64,000 nucleotides of DNA from Manduca sexta (GCF_014839805.1 NC_051123.1:4818727-4882726); one strand, 5' to 3'; shown: positions 49,201 through 60,787, counted from the stretch's first letter. The notes: generated from the letters alone by a model not told the origin. Translations and numbers: made by a program.

Positions 49201-49692
49201 CGTTATATATAAGTGCTATATGGTACTTTCATCCCGGGAACACTTATGAATGCGGTCGAAATCGTGACCGTAGATCTAATTTTAATAACTGCTAAAAAAT
49301 ATTTTGTGTCCTTTAAAGATTTTATAATAAACCATAATCATAGTTATTGGTTAATAATTTAAATTATAGCTTCAACTATAGTCTTAACTTTGGAATGAAC
49401 TCCCTGCATCGATGATCCCCGAGTGCTGTGACTCGTCCTTCTTAAATCGAGGCTTAAAAAGAGTGCTGACCACTCTGTAGGCAACGGCTTGGCTGTGCCC
49501 CTGGCATTGCTTTAGCCCATGAGTAGCGAATGCTGCTTACCATCAGGCGAACCGCTTAGTCGTTTGCCTACTAAGGCAATAAAAAAAATCCAATACTAAC
49601 CACTCTCTAATTTGCTGCAGCTCGTCTTCGTGCCCTTCTGGCAACGGCTTCAGGCCGCGGAGGAACGGATGCAAATACTTGGTCGCAGCCAT
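40276..49692 (-). CDS. CRAL-TRIO domain lipid-transfer protein (alpha-tocopherol transfer protein-like)
   Basis: Four coding exons: 49692-49601, 42985-42794, 41022-40770, 40635-40276. Introns are GT-AG with phases 2, 2, 0 and the frame gives 298 residues, a normal length for the family. Residues 1-94 are the helical N-lobe (YLHPFLRGLKPLPEGHEDEL; IPDEYIFLFLHSNYYKL). The lipid-binding CRAL-TRIO lobe spans about 95-245, with GYHVLLYRLADFD, EGYIVIFDMKGCSLGHLTRV, CRLKKIHVVHTVSFINQV and the closing LPEDFGG. The C-terminus is Lys/Ser-rich. Such proteins carry hydrophobic ligands (tocopherol, retinoids, phosphoinositides) in the cytosol; the ligand here cannot be inferred. Intron 1 is 6.6 kb and full of repeats. 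The ATG exon has its own acceptor (TTTCAG, exon begins 49710), so a non-coding 5' exon lies further upstream. Confidence 0.92.
41320..41375 (+). repeat. Dispersed repeat with ATATGGAACTATTTTTTT core, copy 1
   Basis: CATGTTGTAAAATATGGAAC continues into a T-run and a short AC-containing end. The same order recurs at 60930-60985. Both are plus-strand fragments; this one is in intron 3 of the CRAL-TRIO gene. Confidence 0.6.
41640..41815 (-). mobile_element. MITE-like fragment with GGAGGAGGTTCTCAATTCGA
   Basis: On the minus strand it begins in CTTCAAAAAAAAGGAGGAGG, then TTCTCAATTCGAC, a block I know from many lepidopteran genomic repeats. No coding content. Lies in intron 3 of the CRAL-TRIO gene. 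Family not assigned. Confidence 0.5.
42455..42625 (+). repeat. Dispersed repeat, copy 2
   Basis: Partner of 32685-32835. Contains CTTACCGGACTATGAGAGTG, the alternating CACACTTATGCAC block and GAGATTGGCCACAG. In the intron before (3' of) coding exon 2 of the CRAL-TRIO gene. Confidence 0.65.
43482..43725 (+). mobile_element. tRNA-derived SINE (GATAGCCTAGTTGG type), plus orientation
   Basis: The head CGATAGCCTAGTTGGTTGTG fits a pol III A-box and GTCGATTCAAACCC fits a B-box. The body has TTTAACGGTGAAGGAAAAC and the end CACTAGACCAGCGTGGT. Matches a SINE common in Lepidoptera. A reverse copy lies at 45440-45660 and a possible fragment at 41140-41260. All are in introns of the CRAL-TRIO gene. Confidence 0.75.
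44332..44692. mobile_element. Fold-back MITE with TTAA target duplication (piggyBac-like)
   Basis: A near-perfect 361-bp inverted repeat: the left end is TTAAGGTGGTAGCTCAAGGT and the right end ACCTTGAGCTACCACCTTAA. The arms are about 165 bp with a short centre near 44510. TTAA flanks both ends. The insertion lies in the second unit of a local tandem duplication whose first unit (from about 44229) keeps the uninterrupted TTAA at 44263-44266, so the insertion site is visible. No coding capacity. The very few arm mismatches suggest it is fairly young. In intron 1 of the CRAL-TRIO gene. Confidence 0.88.
45440..45660 (-). mobile_element. tRNA-derived SINE, reverse orientation
   Basis: Reverse complement of the SINE at 43482-43725. 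On the plus strand it reads TGAGAGGGATTAGACCTTAG, TATGGAGAACTCAGGTATGC and TTTCCTTTACCGTTAAAACG. It keeps part of the body missing from the other copy. The head is lost or diverged. Confidence 0.7.
45913..45975 (-). repeat. Short dispersed repeat, copy 2, reverse orientation
   Basis: Reads ACTGCTGATCCTGGCTTACG on the plus strand, the reverse complement of the other two copies. The neighbouring TTATAATGATGGGTGTGAAC continues the match in weakened form. Confidence 0.6.
49446..49590 (-). mobile_element. Repeat fragment abutting the splice donor of CRAL-TRIO exon 1
   Basis: Plus-strand text CTTACCATCAGGCGAACCGC, then TCGTTTGCCTACTAAGGCAA and an A-run, is the standard ending of a lepidopteran retroelement read in reverse. 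It ends about 10-20 bases from the donor GTG|gttagt at 49600/49601, so it occupies the very start of intron 1. Confidence 0.55.
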
Positions 49693-50689
49693 GTCTCCAC
49701 ACACCTGCTTCTGAAACAGCAAAATATATTTAAAGACATTTTTTAAAGAGTATATTTTACCGAGCTAAAAAGTAATTTACTAGATGCTTCGGCATTGGCT
49801 TTGGCAAGACTAATATATTTTAATGAAACGAGTACCTTTGACTTATAATGTAAGATTTTGACGTGAAGATACTAGTCCTGGAGCTGTAACCAAGACGCCT
49901 TTTTACGATCGTTAACGCTTATAAAAAACAGAAAGAAATATGGGAATAACATATCCTTGCGATAAGTCTATCGATCGAAAATATCATTTCAATATTTTTG
50001 TTTTCTCTTAATCTAAATGATTATAGAAAGGCGTCTTGGTTACAGTCCCTGTATTATATACTATCCCATTACTAGGCCTATTCGACTATTAAAATATTTT
50101 TCGATCTTGGTATTTTAAATATAAAGAAACTGTACACTAAAACCAATAGAGATACTAAAACAAAACCAAACACTTTCTATACATCAACTCAAATAGAAAA
50201 AATAGCATTGCTTTCTACCAACGTAATGTAACAGAATAACAAATAAGAACTTATTGCTACTTAAAAATGTATCTATCAAATCCGATGATACCGCACGCCT
50301 CGGTAACGTTGACTGAACATCGTTAAAAACATATGTACGAACAATAATTTATAATATTTTTTCTGCATCAGTGATTCTACGTGAAATAATGATTTATTTA
50401 AATTGCAGAGAAACATTATTGTAATAATATATGGCCTTGTTAAAAATGTAGTATTTATTGTTTTTATTTTTTATAATAATTTATGATTTGCAGATATTTT
50501 TTGGTAGTGTGAAGTGGAATTGTAAAGTCAATAGTCATGTTACAAATAATATTGAAATTTCTGATACGTAAACAATAATTATGGTTGCAATTTTTGAATA
50601 TTTTAAGCCCATTGTAGAGCCAGGCAAACTGCCAGAGGTAAGGAAGAGCGAAAATAGCTCAAAGTGTAAAAGTATTAACTCTTGGTCTC

Positions 50690-50800
50690 TCGTGGCTCGC
50701 CGGCGAGCCAAGACAGCTACATGACATTTGCGTGTGTCACGGGATTATAACCTTATATACTACATAATAAGGTTATTTTTCCGTCACACGCGTAGCTGTT
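50690..50800. repeat. Hairpin element with an 18-bp perfect palindrome beside it
   Basis: TGGCTCGCCGGCGAGCCA at 50693-50710 is a perfect palindrome. Immediately after, GCGTGTGTCACGGGATTATA plus ACCTTAT pairs with ATAAGGTTATTTTTCCGTCA plus CACGC across a short loop. Probably a small MITE; no terminal duplication was read. Confidence 0.6.
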
Positions 50801-53800
50801 TGACAAGTCATGACGGGTTAAGGGCCTACTTCTAAACTTCTGAATTCATGCCGACAGTAAATTTCACATAAACGTAATTACCGACCACAAGCAAGTCACA
50901 CACAAATCTATGCTCCCACATAAATTGTTATGAAATGAGTAGATACTATACAAATATGCTACTTAAGACTTTAAAAACAGGCCCAAAACTAAACTCTCAA
51001 AAAGAAGTAAAAAAAATCCTTAACAGGGGCAAAATATAAAAATCACTTGAAAAATAGAACCTGCCACTACATACCATAATTTTAACCTACAAAATAAGGT
51101 AATTTACTAAATTATTCGTTGAATATAGAAATTTCCGATCACTTTAGAACATTTAAATACTTATAATAATTATTCAAACGAAATATTTAACATGCAATTA
51201 AATGCAATCGATGAAAACAATTTCCTTGCATGCATAAATGGGCATAATTGAATAGTTACTTATTATAATTATGAAACCTAGCCTAATTAAAAAAAAGTGG
51301 TGGTCACAAAATAGCAGAAACGTTAGAAAGAACCCTCTTACTAATAAACATTGTCAACCCATATTTATTATTTTATTCATAACTGCTTGTAATTTCTTAG
51401 GACAAGTATAACAGAGACGAAATACAACGTAGGTTTCAAAATATTATATATTTTAATTTAACAATATAAAACGCAATGATGCATTCTAACAGTGCATACC
51501 GAGCGAAAGTAGAAACGTCAGTGCGGGATCTGGTAAGGTCAGAGGAGTCGACCCGCCATAACGCCATGTCAACATTCAGTGACGTAATGGCCATTCAAAT
51601 ATATTAAGAAAGTAGATTTTATTACCGTTTTATATGAAAAACATAAGTAAAATATAAATAGTATTATAAAAGGTAAATTAAAAATAACTATGATCTAGAA
51701 TTAACGAAAAAAAAACAATTCAATATTCTTTCTGTAAATACAATTTTAAAAATATTATTTATCTACTACGAGAAAGTAAACTAAAACCACCGAGTCATTA
51801 TTGTCGAAAGTTTTACGTTTTAGTTAACCCATACACGGTATAAGTCTAAACGTAAACGCAACTGAAACCAGTTGAACGTATTATTCACCAAAAGTATCGT
51901 ACGATGTTACAGGTCCGGCGATGCGAAACATATTGTATGTAACACTTGTTAGGGAACCACTTTTTCCACTAATTGCAGCTAGTTACTGAAACTAGCGTTA
52001 CCGAATTCAAATCGAATTAATTAATTTCAGTACAACACACTCACGACTTATCCCTGAGTGGGTAAGTAGAGGCGAAGCTCTTTGCCACCTGTATGTCCCA
52101 TGATGTGATAGCGGGCAAAGCCATCGTGTCAGGCATAAATTTCAGTCTCCTGACTAATATTAAATAGAAAAAGCCAATACTCTATAATTTTGATTTTTTT
52201 TAAATTCTAACGCAATTCTTATAGAAAATTACGTCAATTCACAAGTCGTAGGACAAGACGTCATAACAACTGTATAAACATCTGTATTTCTTAAGGAGTA
52301 GGCAGAAACGCAACGAGTATACATCAATGATGCTATTTCGACCAGTCTTTGGGATCTAATTTCTTTCTCATGCTATGACACACAAGTATAAAACTATACT
52401 GGACTTAAAAAATAATATATTAGTAAATCACACCTAAAACTATTAAGAGCATACCAATGTAGAGTTATTTATGTACCTACAGCCACAGACCATACAAGGA
52501 GCAGAATAAATTCTAAATTTCGAATCACCTTCTTTCTTTTTTTACAAAAATAAAATAAAAGGGATATACTTTATTCAACACGAAAAAAAATGTTGCACTT
52601 AAAGTTATCGTGTATAAGTGATTTGAAATTTTAAATGTTTTCGGCTATCTTCGTACCTGACTGTACATTACCTGTATAAACAACTTATATCGTGTCAAAT
52701 TTAGCAAATAAAAAACTGCCAATACGCAACACCATTAAAATTCCAAATACAAACGTATTGGCGTCATAGACAAATCATAATGTTTACTCGAGCATCGTAA
52801 CTCGCTTTCTACAGCATCCGTGTGAAAGTCATGCGGCCCGGCGCGGCCCGCGGAAGCCACTCGCCGCTCACCACGCGGCTTCATTCATGAACGACACTGG
52901 CTTCTAAAAACAAAATTATTCACCGGAATTTTATGGCGATTTATTCTTCGCAAAGTTTAGACACACATGTCTTCTTGTAATATTAGTTGACTACTTTTTA
53001 AATACATTTATTTATCAAAATTTATATCGTCCAAAATCTAACGGAAAAAGATGTTTCATAATTCACGTAATAATAAATAAGTTATAAAGTTTTAAAATTC
53101 AGTCTAATACCGGTAATAGCAAACTATGACGTCATAATCCCATCAATATTTGATATATGAACACCGGCTTTATTTTTCAACCAACTTTGATGCTGATTTC
53201 ACAGAAGAATTTCTTTTTAGGCTAATTATAGGGTTTATGTAATATTATATATACGCAGTGCTATTACATTTAACATATCCAAGTAATAAGAAAGGAGTAA
53301 TGAAAATTATCCCGCAGGTATAAATCGTAATACGTGGTAACCCTATGCCACTACATCCTTCTGCTACAAACCAGGTTTTGTACTACTTACGTAGGTTTAT
53401 ATACCAGATAACGTATAACGTTAGGAACTTCACTTACGCATGATAGAAATATATATATAATAGGACAATAGACCGTCTATTGTACCCCGTTAGCAGGGTA
53501 CCCCGGGTGATAATCGCGATATTGCCCAAAAAAAAAAAATATATAATAGACGATGCACGGAATCATAAATTTTATTGGCATTTTCATTATAAAATGAGAC
53601 AATACCCATATTATAACAAAAGGTAAACGACCAAAGTTTATAACGTATTTTAGAAATGTTTATTTTTCGTATAACTCTATTATGTCTTATATTTTTGGAA
53701 TATATAGCTTCTAAAAATACCTTACCAGCTTAATACCTGAGATGTATGACAATAACATACCTGTTCGTCACACTGAAATATAGACATTCGAAATAGAGTC

Positions 53801-55189
53801 TCATAATGCCCAGCAATTCTAAAATAACCATTTTCACAATAAATTATCTTCTCAGTACAAGTGCTCATGCTTCAACGGTTTATTAGAACATAATCGTTAC
53901 GTGACTACGTGTGTTTTTATTGTATATCATATAGGTATAACGTGATTAGCCATCATTATACATCGGAGTCAATGGGTTAGGGTTAAATGGAAGATAGATT
54001 AACGCCTAGAGTTCTTTATTTAATTGTACACGTTGCCTAGCCACTTATCTTTATTATAACATATAAAATTATACCAAATCGATGTGTATGTGTGGTGCTT
54101 TATAAATATTGAAGAAAAACTAACGGTGTATTTATCAGTGCAACAGAAGGCAAAACAAAAGTTTTTAGATTTTTTTTCTGTCTGTATTTTGTACACGCAT
54201 AACCCTAAAGATCTAATTTGAAATATAGGCTCCATTTTATCCCGGGAAAATGTAAATTCAGATAAAATTTTCGGAACAAAAATTCAAGTTGGAAAAAAAT
54301 GGCACCCAAACAACCCCCGAATATTAGAGATATACCATCTAAATTATGTTTTTGTTTTAATATAAACGAACGATTACTTACCTTATGTATTTATAATAGT
54401 AGATATATATCTACAATTAAATATAATCTAATTATTCACGATATTTCTCATGTAAAATAATCATTACATCGCGCACCGTCAGCACACAACGTCTCTCGAT
54501 CAACAAATCAGGTACAAACAAAAACAAGCTACTTTTACGGGTTTCTCAGTACATAAACTCTATCCAGTTGGATAAGTATATGCCGTTGTAAATGTTATCA
54601 TATCCATCAGGCTACTGTAAATCGTGATGTTATCTTCTAACACTTACTCTGTCTGAGATTTCACGTGCATGATGGAATGCATTTTACAAGGGTAACAGTT
54701 TAGCTGTCGAGACATTTGACTGCGCAAAATAAATGTACGTAACGAAATCGTTTGGACGCAATATTGTTACGTATTTTTGTCTCATTTTTTTCTTTAATAC
54801 ATTTAATTTTATATATTATTTGATAGAACGAATGACAAACAAGAGAATATTTAGTAAAAACTATTTCGTTACGCACATTTATTTTTGTAAATAAGTATTT
54901 TGAGAGTATGAGGGTAAGTGAGTAGGTGTCGATCAGAATGGACCTATGAAACGACATAATCATAACATCCTACGAAAATCATAACATACTACGAAACTTC
55001 TTAAATAAGGATATAAACAAATACCACTGTTCACTTTTTGTGGATATGTAAGTACATTGCCTATATTCGAATCCAGCACATGGTCTGTGTGTCAAATCTC
55101 ACGGAAAACGATGCACACAGTACGTCTTACACAGTAAGTCTGTTACATCCATGACGGTCCAACACATTGTGGAGCCGTGAACGATACCT

Positions 55190-55280
55190 CATCATCAGCC
55201 ACATAAAGTCCACTGCTAACATAGGCCTCCCCCAAAGATTTCCAGACGGACCTGTCGTAAGCGGCCTGCATCGAGCCATA
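55190..55280 (-). mobile_element. LINE reverse-transcriptase tail fragment, minus strand
   Basis: On the minus strand the sequence translates as RYGSMQAAYDRSVWKSLGEA, then YVSSGLYVADDE, the usual C-terminal text of lepidopteran LINE polymerases. Only about 30 codons remain. The longer open frame containing it (to 55664) is otherwise unrelated sequence. Confidence 0.7.
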
Positions 55281-55560
55281 CCTATTCAACTCTATTTGAT
55301 GATAATATTGAAGATGAAAGTGATGTATTGATTTCCATACAAAATTATATGCCACCGTTATACAGTGACATTCCTCGTGGAAACTTGTTCTTGGCGTACA
55401 CCGGCGAAAAGTGAAACGAAGACTTATTAGCAAATAGGGTTTGATCTGTAGAACTAATAAATTTAGACCACTCGATTGGTAACTAATATTTAGAGTCCGA
55501 TGTATACCACGAAAATAAAGAAGATTTTGAACATTTTTCTTTTTTATTACTTTGTATGAC

Positions 55561-55780
55561 GAGTTGAGCTCACTGTTCGCCTGATAGTAACCGATAAGAC
55601 CGCCCATAAACAGTAGAAACACCATCCAACACCTTGAATTACAAAGTATTGTTTGGTATTCCACTGCGCTCGCTATCCTGAGACATGAGATGTTTATGTT
55701 TTACTTGGCTGTATAAATAGACATTGTGGTGGTACCTACCCAGGCGAACTCTCACATATGGGAGACCTACCAGTAGTAGT
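55561..55780 (+). repeat. Dispersed repeat with GTTCGCCTGATRGTAA, copy 1
   Basis: Blocks GACCGCCCATAAACAGTAGA, TTGAATTACAAAGTATTG, GGTATTCCACTGCGCTCGC and CTCTCACATATGGGAGACCT appear in the same order at 60501-60787. This copy lacks about 70 bp of the middle. Typical of an abundant lepidopteran repeat; class uncertain. Confidence 0.75.
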
Positions 55781-56944
55781 ACAAATATATAATAGTGATA
55801 CTTAAAGGATTTATTCTGGTCCTACTAACACCGTTAATTATGAATGAGTATCCCTTAATTACATAGACGATCGATATTTCGTGCATGTTCGGCGTGCGAA
55901 CCCTATCAAAGTACTATTTAAAAATATATTATTTTCTCATTTCTGAAAATAGTCACTTATCAATTTTAACAGAAAAGATTGACTTGGACTTCTAAAGTAG
56001 AACTTTGTCGTAGTGGAAAATTTTACGGTTGACTTTAAAATTGTGATAAGTAAGCGAAAGTCGAGACAATTTTTTGTTTTTAAAAATTATTCTTATGTGA
56101 TCGAAGAAAGCCCGGTTCTAAACAAGGCCCACCGTTCATGATTTTCGTGTTTGTTTGTGTTGTACCTAGTGATAAAAAGATACTCAAGATTTTTTTGTTG
56201 TTATTTTTTTTTATAATTTTATAGTTATAGTGATATGTTGCAGTTTAATCAAAGCTTTTACTTCATATTTTTTCATGTAACGGTTTTATGAAGATTTTAA
56301 AATTAGATGAACCTTCAAGTGTGCCTTTAACTTACAACATATTACCAATTGTCTTGATAAATGATTATTCTACCGAATATAAATAAATTTACTACCAACT
56401 TTCGCCTATAATGCTATCCAAAATTAAATATAACTTCTACTCATACACAAGCAGAATTGTCTTATCGATGATTTTTAGAATCAATTGAGTATCAGAGATT
56501 ATCCACTAAAATGTAAGAAACATGAATACTTTAAAATATTAATGTAGATCTAGATAAAATACCTGCGCTGAGAGAAAATCATTAACTTAGTAACCTGCGA
56601 TAATGGAGAGCAACTAGTATACGGTGAAATCTAGTGTTGCCTGATGTGAAATACCAAGAAGATCACTTATTAATTCTAGGGAATTTTATGATATTAAAAT
56701 TAGTATTTTCTACAAAAATATAGCTACAAAGGGAGTCGATACAGTCTAACCTACGTTTAGTAAATCAGTGTTAATCTGAATAAGTGTTTACTATACAAAA
56801 TAAAAGCATATATCGCTATTTTATAGACCAATGACTATCTCTTCTGTTAGTAAATTTTATAATAAAACATGAAGCATAGATGATGAGTGACCACCATCCG
56901 TGATTACCAGTTGGTACATAGTAGGTATTTTTTTTATATTTTCC

Positions 56945-57005
56945 CGCCTACACACCCACCACTACAACTCCTGTAAACCAGGATCAGCAATGGTGCATAG
57001 TAGGT
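56945..57005 (+). repeat. Short dispersed repeat (CTACAACTCCTGTAAACCAGG), copy 3
   Basis: Matches 14455-14522 over ACCCACCACTACAACTCCTG, then TAAACCAGGATCAGCA. Plus orientation. Confidence 0.65.
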
Positions 57006-57562
57006 ATATGGAAAAAAAACAAAGCTGTAGCAGTACAGTCGTCGAAAATATATTCTTAATGTGGCCACATAATTATTCTGTCCGACATTATTCCGATGAC
57101 GGACAACACGCACCAGCAACCAATTATCATAAGCCTACATGAGTCATTTTTGCCTTACATTCGTTCAATCAGAACAAATTAAGGAAAACGATTCACATAA
57201 TTGAATCTTAAATTGATATGTAGAAACCAGAAACAACCACACGTGCCCTTTACCGTTTACAATTAAAAAGTAATTAACACAGCACCTTTTCAAATTAATT
57301 AATAAATAACCAACCTACTTTCCGCAAGTTAATTGGGCAACTCTCAAAAACATTTTACTGTGTATTTTGTAAATTAAATACCTAACAAAGTAAGCTTATT
57401 AAAATGTTCCACGCTGACTGGCTTGGGAGCGAAAATAATGAAAATACAAAACGAATATTTAAAATCATCTTTTTCATACTTGATTTTAATTTTTATAACA
57501 TTTTAAGTTATCTATCTCCATTAATTACTAATATACTGTTACACCTATTGCCACTCGCCGAT

Positions 57563-57642
57563 AATAGCGCCTACCCGCATTTGGAAGATTTGGCGATAGA
57601 ACATGCCATCGCCAAACCTTCCACATTCAGGTAGGCGCTACT
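57563..57642. repeat. 35-bp-stem hairpin
   Basis: Left arm 57563-57597 and right arm 57608-57642 pair over about 30 of 35 positions around a 10-base loop. The shared core is TAGCGCCTACC, then TTTGGCGAT. The size suits a tiny MITE and also falls in the range of a microRNA precursor. Flanks further out (GTTGCC-like) show weak continued symmetry, which favours a MITE. Confidence 0.65.
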
Positions 57643-57928
57643 ATAAGGGAGTACCAGTTGCCGTAGCTATAATATACCCAACAAAAGAATTATCACTGAC
57701 AAATATCTTCCCATCTTCCTACTGTATTTATGTACTTGTATAATTCATGCGTACAGTGTAAGTAGGTGCGCTAGTTGCGCCTCTGCCTACCTCTTTAGGA
57801 ATAAAAGGCGTGACTGTGTGTGTTTTGTGTAATTTATAACACATTGTTTCAAAAAAATGTGGTATTTGTGTTATTTTTTTCATAACTCTGGTATAAGACC
57901 GAAGTACGCACTTAAAAAAAAATAATAA

Positions 57929-58145
57929 GGTCAGGGGGCCCTATTCCGTCTACTTGGGTATATCCGTCTTTTTGCAATTACAGACGTTCTAATAGAAGCA
58001 TGGCTTAGATGGCCGCATAGGTAAATAGGGGATTTTTTACTGTTTTACTTTACTTATACGATTATTGAAGCTGTCCTTCTAACACAACGCCCGTAATTGC
58101 AAAAAGACGAATTCGCCCCTAAACACGGAATAGGGTCCCCTGCCC
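57929..58145 (-). mobile_element. Palindromic MITE, copy 2
   Basis: Ends GGTCAGGGGGCCCTATTCCG and CGGAATAGGGTCCCCTGCCC are inverted. The interior matches the element at 1858-2070 in reverse, including GAAGGACAG-, TCCCCTATTTA- and GCAAAAAGACGGATAT-like blocks. A possible TAA/TTA flank on both sides. Confidence 0.75.
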
Positions 58146-58185
58146 TTAACTAAAATAATAATTACAACACTATATTAGGTTTATT

Positions 58186-58475
58186 AAAGGTATGCGTCCA
58201 ATCGACAAACCGATCAGCGGAAAAATTGAACCGTGATATAAATTCCGGTAAACCGAGAACTCTGGTATCACTGAAGCGATTATCGTAGCGTGACCACGGA
58301 GCACTCGGTCACGTAACCACCGCGTAACTGTTACGTGGTGATTTGTTACCGTACGCGCACCGTTACGTTTTAACTCTGGCAAAAACGCATGCGGCATCGC
58401 TTCAGGAACCGTGATAACGATAACCGGAACAATTTTTTCCGGACGGCTCGCTTTCGGAAATCCGATTGACACGAT
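58186..58475. repeat. Imperfect inverted-repeat element rich in CGTAAC/GTTACG
   Basis: Unusually GC-rich for its surroundings. Its two halves share blocks in inverted order (CAATCG near both ends, AAAAATTG, TTCCGGT, CTGAAGCGAT), and a central hairpin forms from CACCGCGTAAC and GTTACGTGGTG. The 100-codon open minus-strand frame is probably a by-product. Likely a non-autonomous DNA transposon; family unknown. Confidence 0.5.
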
Positions 58476-58529
58476 AATTGTATAAGGGTTTATACAAGAA
58501 ATGCGGATTAAATGGCTGTGTTTCTTTCT

Positions 58530-58770
58530 AATCTTGTCATGCGTAGAAATCTCAATGAATGATTATCCTCACTATTTATATCCGCCACATAGCGACCACT
58601 GTACACGAGGTATGAAACCCGCCGTGGTGGCCCACGTAAATATGTCGGGTTCCAGAATTGGCCTATGTATATCCAGTTTTAAAAAGGCCAACAAAATTTT
58701 GTCGATTTGCGAGAGGTGATCCTTTGTCAGTCGATACTCTATCTAGACCCCACTCTACTTACAAGCAGGT
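58530..58770 (+). repeat. Dispersed repeat with CCGCCGTGGTGGCCCACGTA, copy 1
   Basis: Shares AAACCCGCCNTNGTGGCCCA, CGTAA-TGTGTCG, TCGATTTGCGAGAGGTGATC-like and GACCCCACTC blocks with 63095-63275 in the same orientation. Probably a SINE or its LINE partner; not assigned. Confidence 0.7.
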
Positions 58771-60500
58771 GGAGGTAGAATTCCTTTCCATGCTTGTGTA
58801 AAAAAAAACTAACATATCGCCAGGCAAGCTTCGGTTGTGTTTAAATCTTTGATAATTAATAAGCTCGTTTAAGCAGTCTATCTACTATTTCATATTGTGA
58901 GCGTGCTAGAAAGGTGTCAAGAGCTTTGTATTAAAAAGAATTACACTATAATAGATGGTAACGGACCAGGCTAGTCGCCATTGTTGCTTAATTTTCAATG
59001 ATTTTTTTATTACCTAACATGTTCCTAGCATGGTCAAAGTGTAAAACTGTGTAACCTAATATGCGGCCATACTGGTTTGCTCTATCGTACTTTATGATTT
59101 GAATGTTGCTAATGGAAAATGGAAGTACGTTTCCTAATATATTTCTCTTCACCACATCATACAAAACACGACTAAGAATACGAGTCGTAATCATAAATTT
59201 AATGTTCTAACATCTTGCAAAATGCGCGATTAAGTAATGTGCACAAGAAATTTCCCACGGTAAAAACATTACGGCTTGACCCAAGATTGTGCCGTGGTAC
59301 CTCAGCATAGAACATAATGATCAACACCTCTCAATGAATATATGAGGTCTGTTATATTACTGATCAAATAAATTTTTAATTTTATGATTTATGTTTACGT
59401 GACATTGAATGAAACTATTTTTGGGATTTTATCGCGGTTTTTTATATTATAATTTTCTCTCAACGTTTCGAAGACTGCAGCCTTCGTGGTCATAGAGAGA
59501 CTGAAGTGTTTTGAAGTCTTGGAAACGCCGGGAAAAATTTACAATATATAAAGACACTATAAAATCCGAAAAATAGTTTTATTTCAATTTTAAAAATATG
59601 TTTTATTTATTTTTCGGGCTTATACAATATTTTCACTGAAAAATACTGAGAATTATGTGATATATTTATAAATCAATTTATGTAAAAAATATAACATAGA
59701 ACCTTGTAATAGTGATCCAGCAATATGCAGTGTGGCGGTATTATCCGCACAAAATATCAAAATCTTACAAACTAAAATTTAAATTACTACCTACATGCAG
59801 TATTATAAAAATATGTTTATACGGGTAGTGTGACGACGTTTATCCAACATAAATATATTAAATCTTATTTACTTTATTAAAATTTAATTTGATAAGTAAT
59901 ATTATTTAATCATTATCGGAAATATCATTAACATCAAAATTGAATACTTATAAAACATGTTAATTGTCTTACAGACGTTTTTAAAGGACATGATGTCTTA
60001 ATATTTGTAGAATTGATATTCGTACTTAGATTCTTCAGATGTGACAACTGTTTAAGAAAATTGTTAATCAAAATTGGCCATGTGACCTTACGAGCTATTA
60101 GAAACAATGAAGGTGTTTTAAATCGTCCCATATGACGTCAATACTATTAATATTGTACAACGTTAAAATTATGTATTGCTATGTTAACGTACTGAATTGT
60201 TGATGTTGAAGTTGCATTAGAAGAATACATTTAAATGTTTTAATTACTATCCACGTAATGTTGAAGTCTTGTATTTTTTTCCGCGGGTTTGTCTTGTATC
60301 TATGTCGTTTTGGGTAAGACTTTACTAATAAATAAATCAACACTGTTGCACTGTTGGTACATATTACATGACAAGACGCAATAGGTACTACAGTCCACAC
60401 ACATTTGATAGTCACCTTTGAGCTAATAACTATCAATTTGTCGCCAGTCTCAATTTAATTTTCATCTTTTATTTATTTTATTTTTTTATGACTTTGAATG

Positions 60501-60787
60501 GCGAGACGAGTTTGTCGTTCGCCTGATGGTAAGCGATACGACCGCCCATAAACAGTAGAAACGCCATCCAACACTTTGAATTACAAAGTTATTGCTTGGT
60601 ATTCCACTGCGCTCGCCATCCTAAGACATGAGATGTTAAGTCTTATTATGTTCAATAGTTACACTGTCTACAATGCCCTTCAAACCGGAACACAACAGTT
60701 ACACACTGCTGCTTGGCGGTAGAAATAGACATGGCGGTGGTACCTACCCAGGTGGACTCTCACATATGAGAGACCTACCACCAGTAA
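60501..60787 (+). repeat. Dispersed repeat with GTTCGCCTGATRGTAA, copy 2
   Basis: Fuller copy of the repeat at 55561-55780, ending TGGACTCTCACATATGAGAG then ACCTACCACCAGTA. Same orientation as copy 1 about 5 kb away. Confidence 0.75.

Noticed and set aside
55143..55664. 173-codon minus-strand frame
   Set aside because: Only its last 30 or so codons are meaningful, as a LINE polymerase tail; the rest runs into another dispersed repeat.
58170..58472. 100-codon minus-strand frame
   Set aside because: It spans the GC-rich inverted-repeat element and is best explained by that structure.
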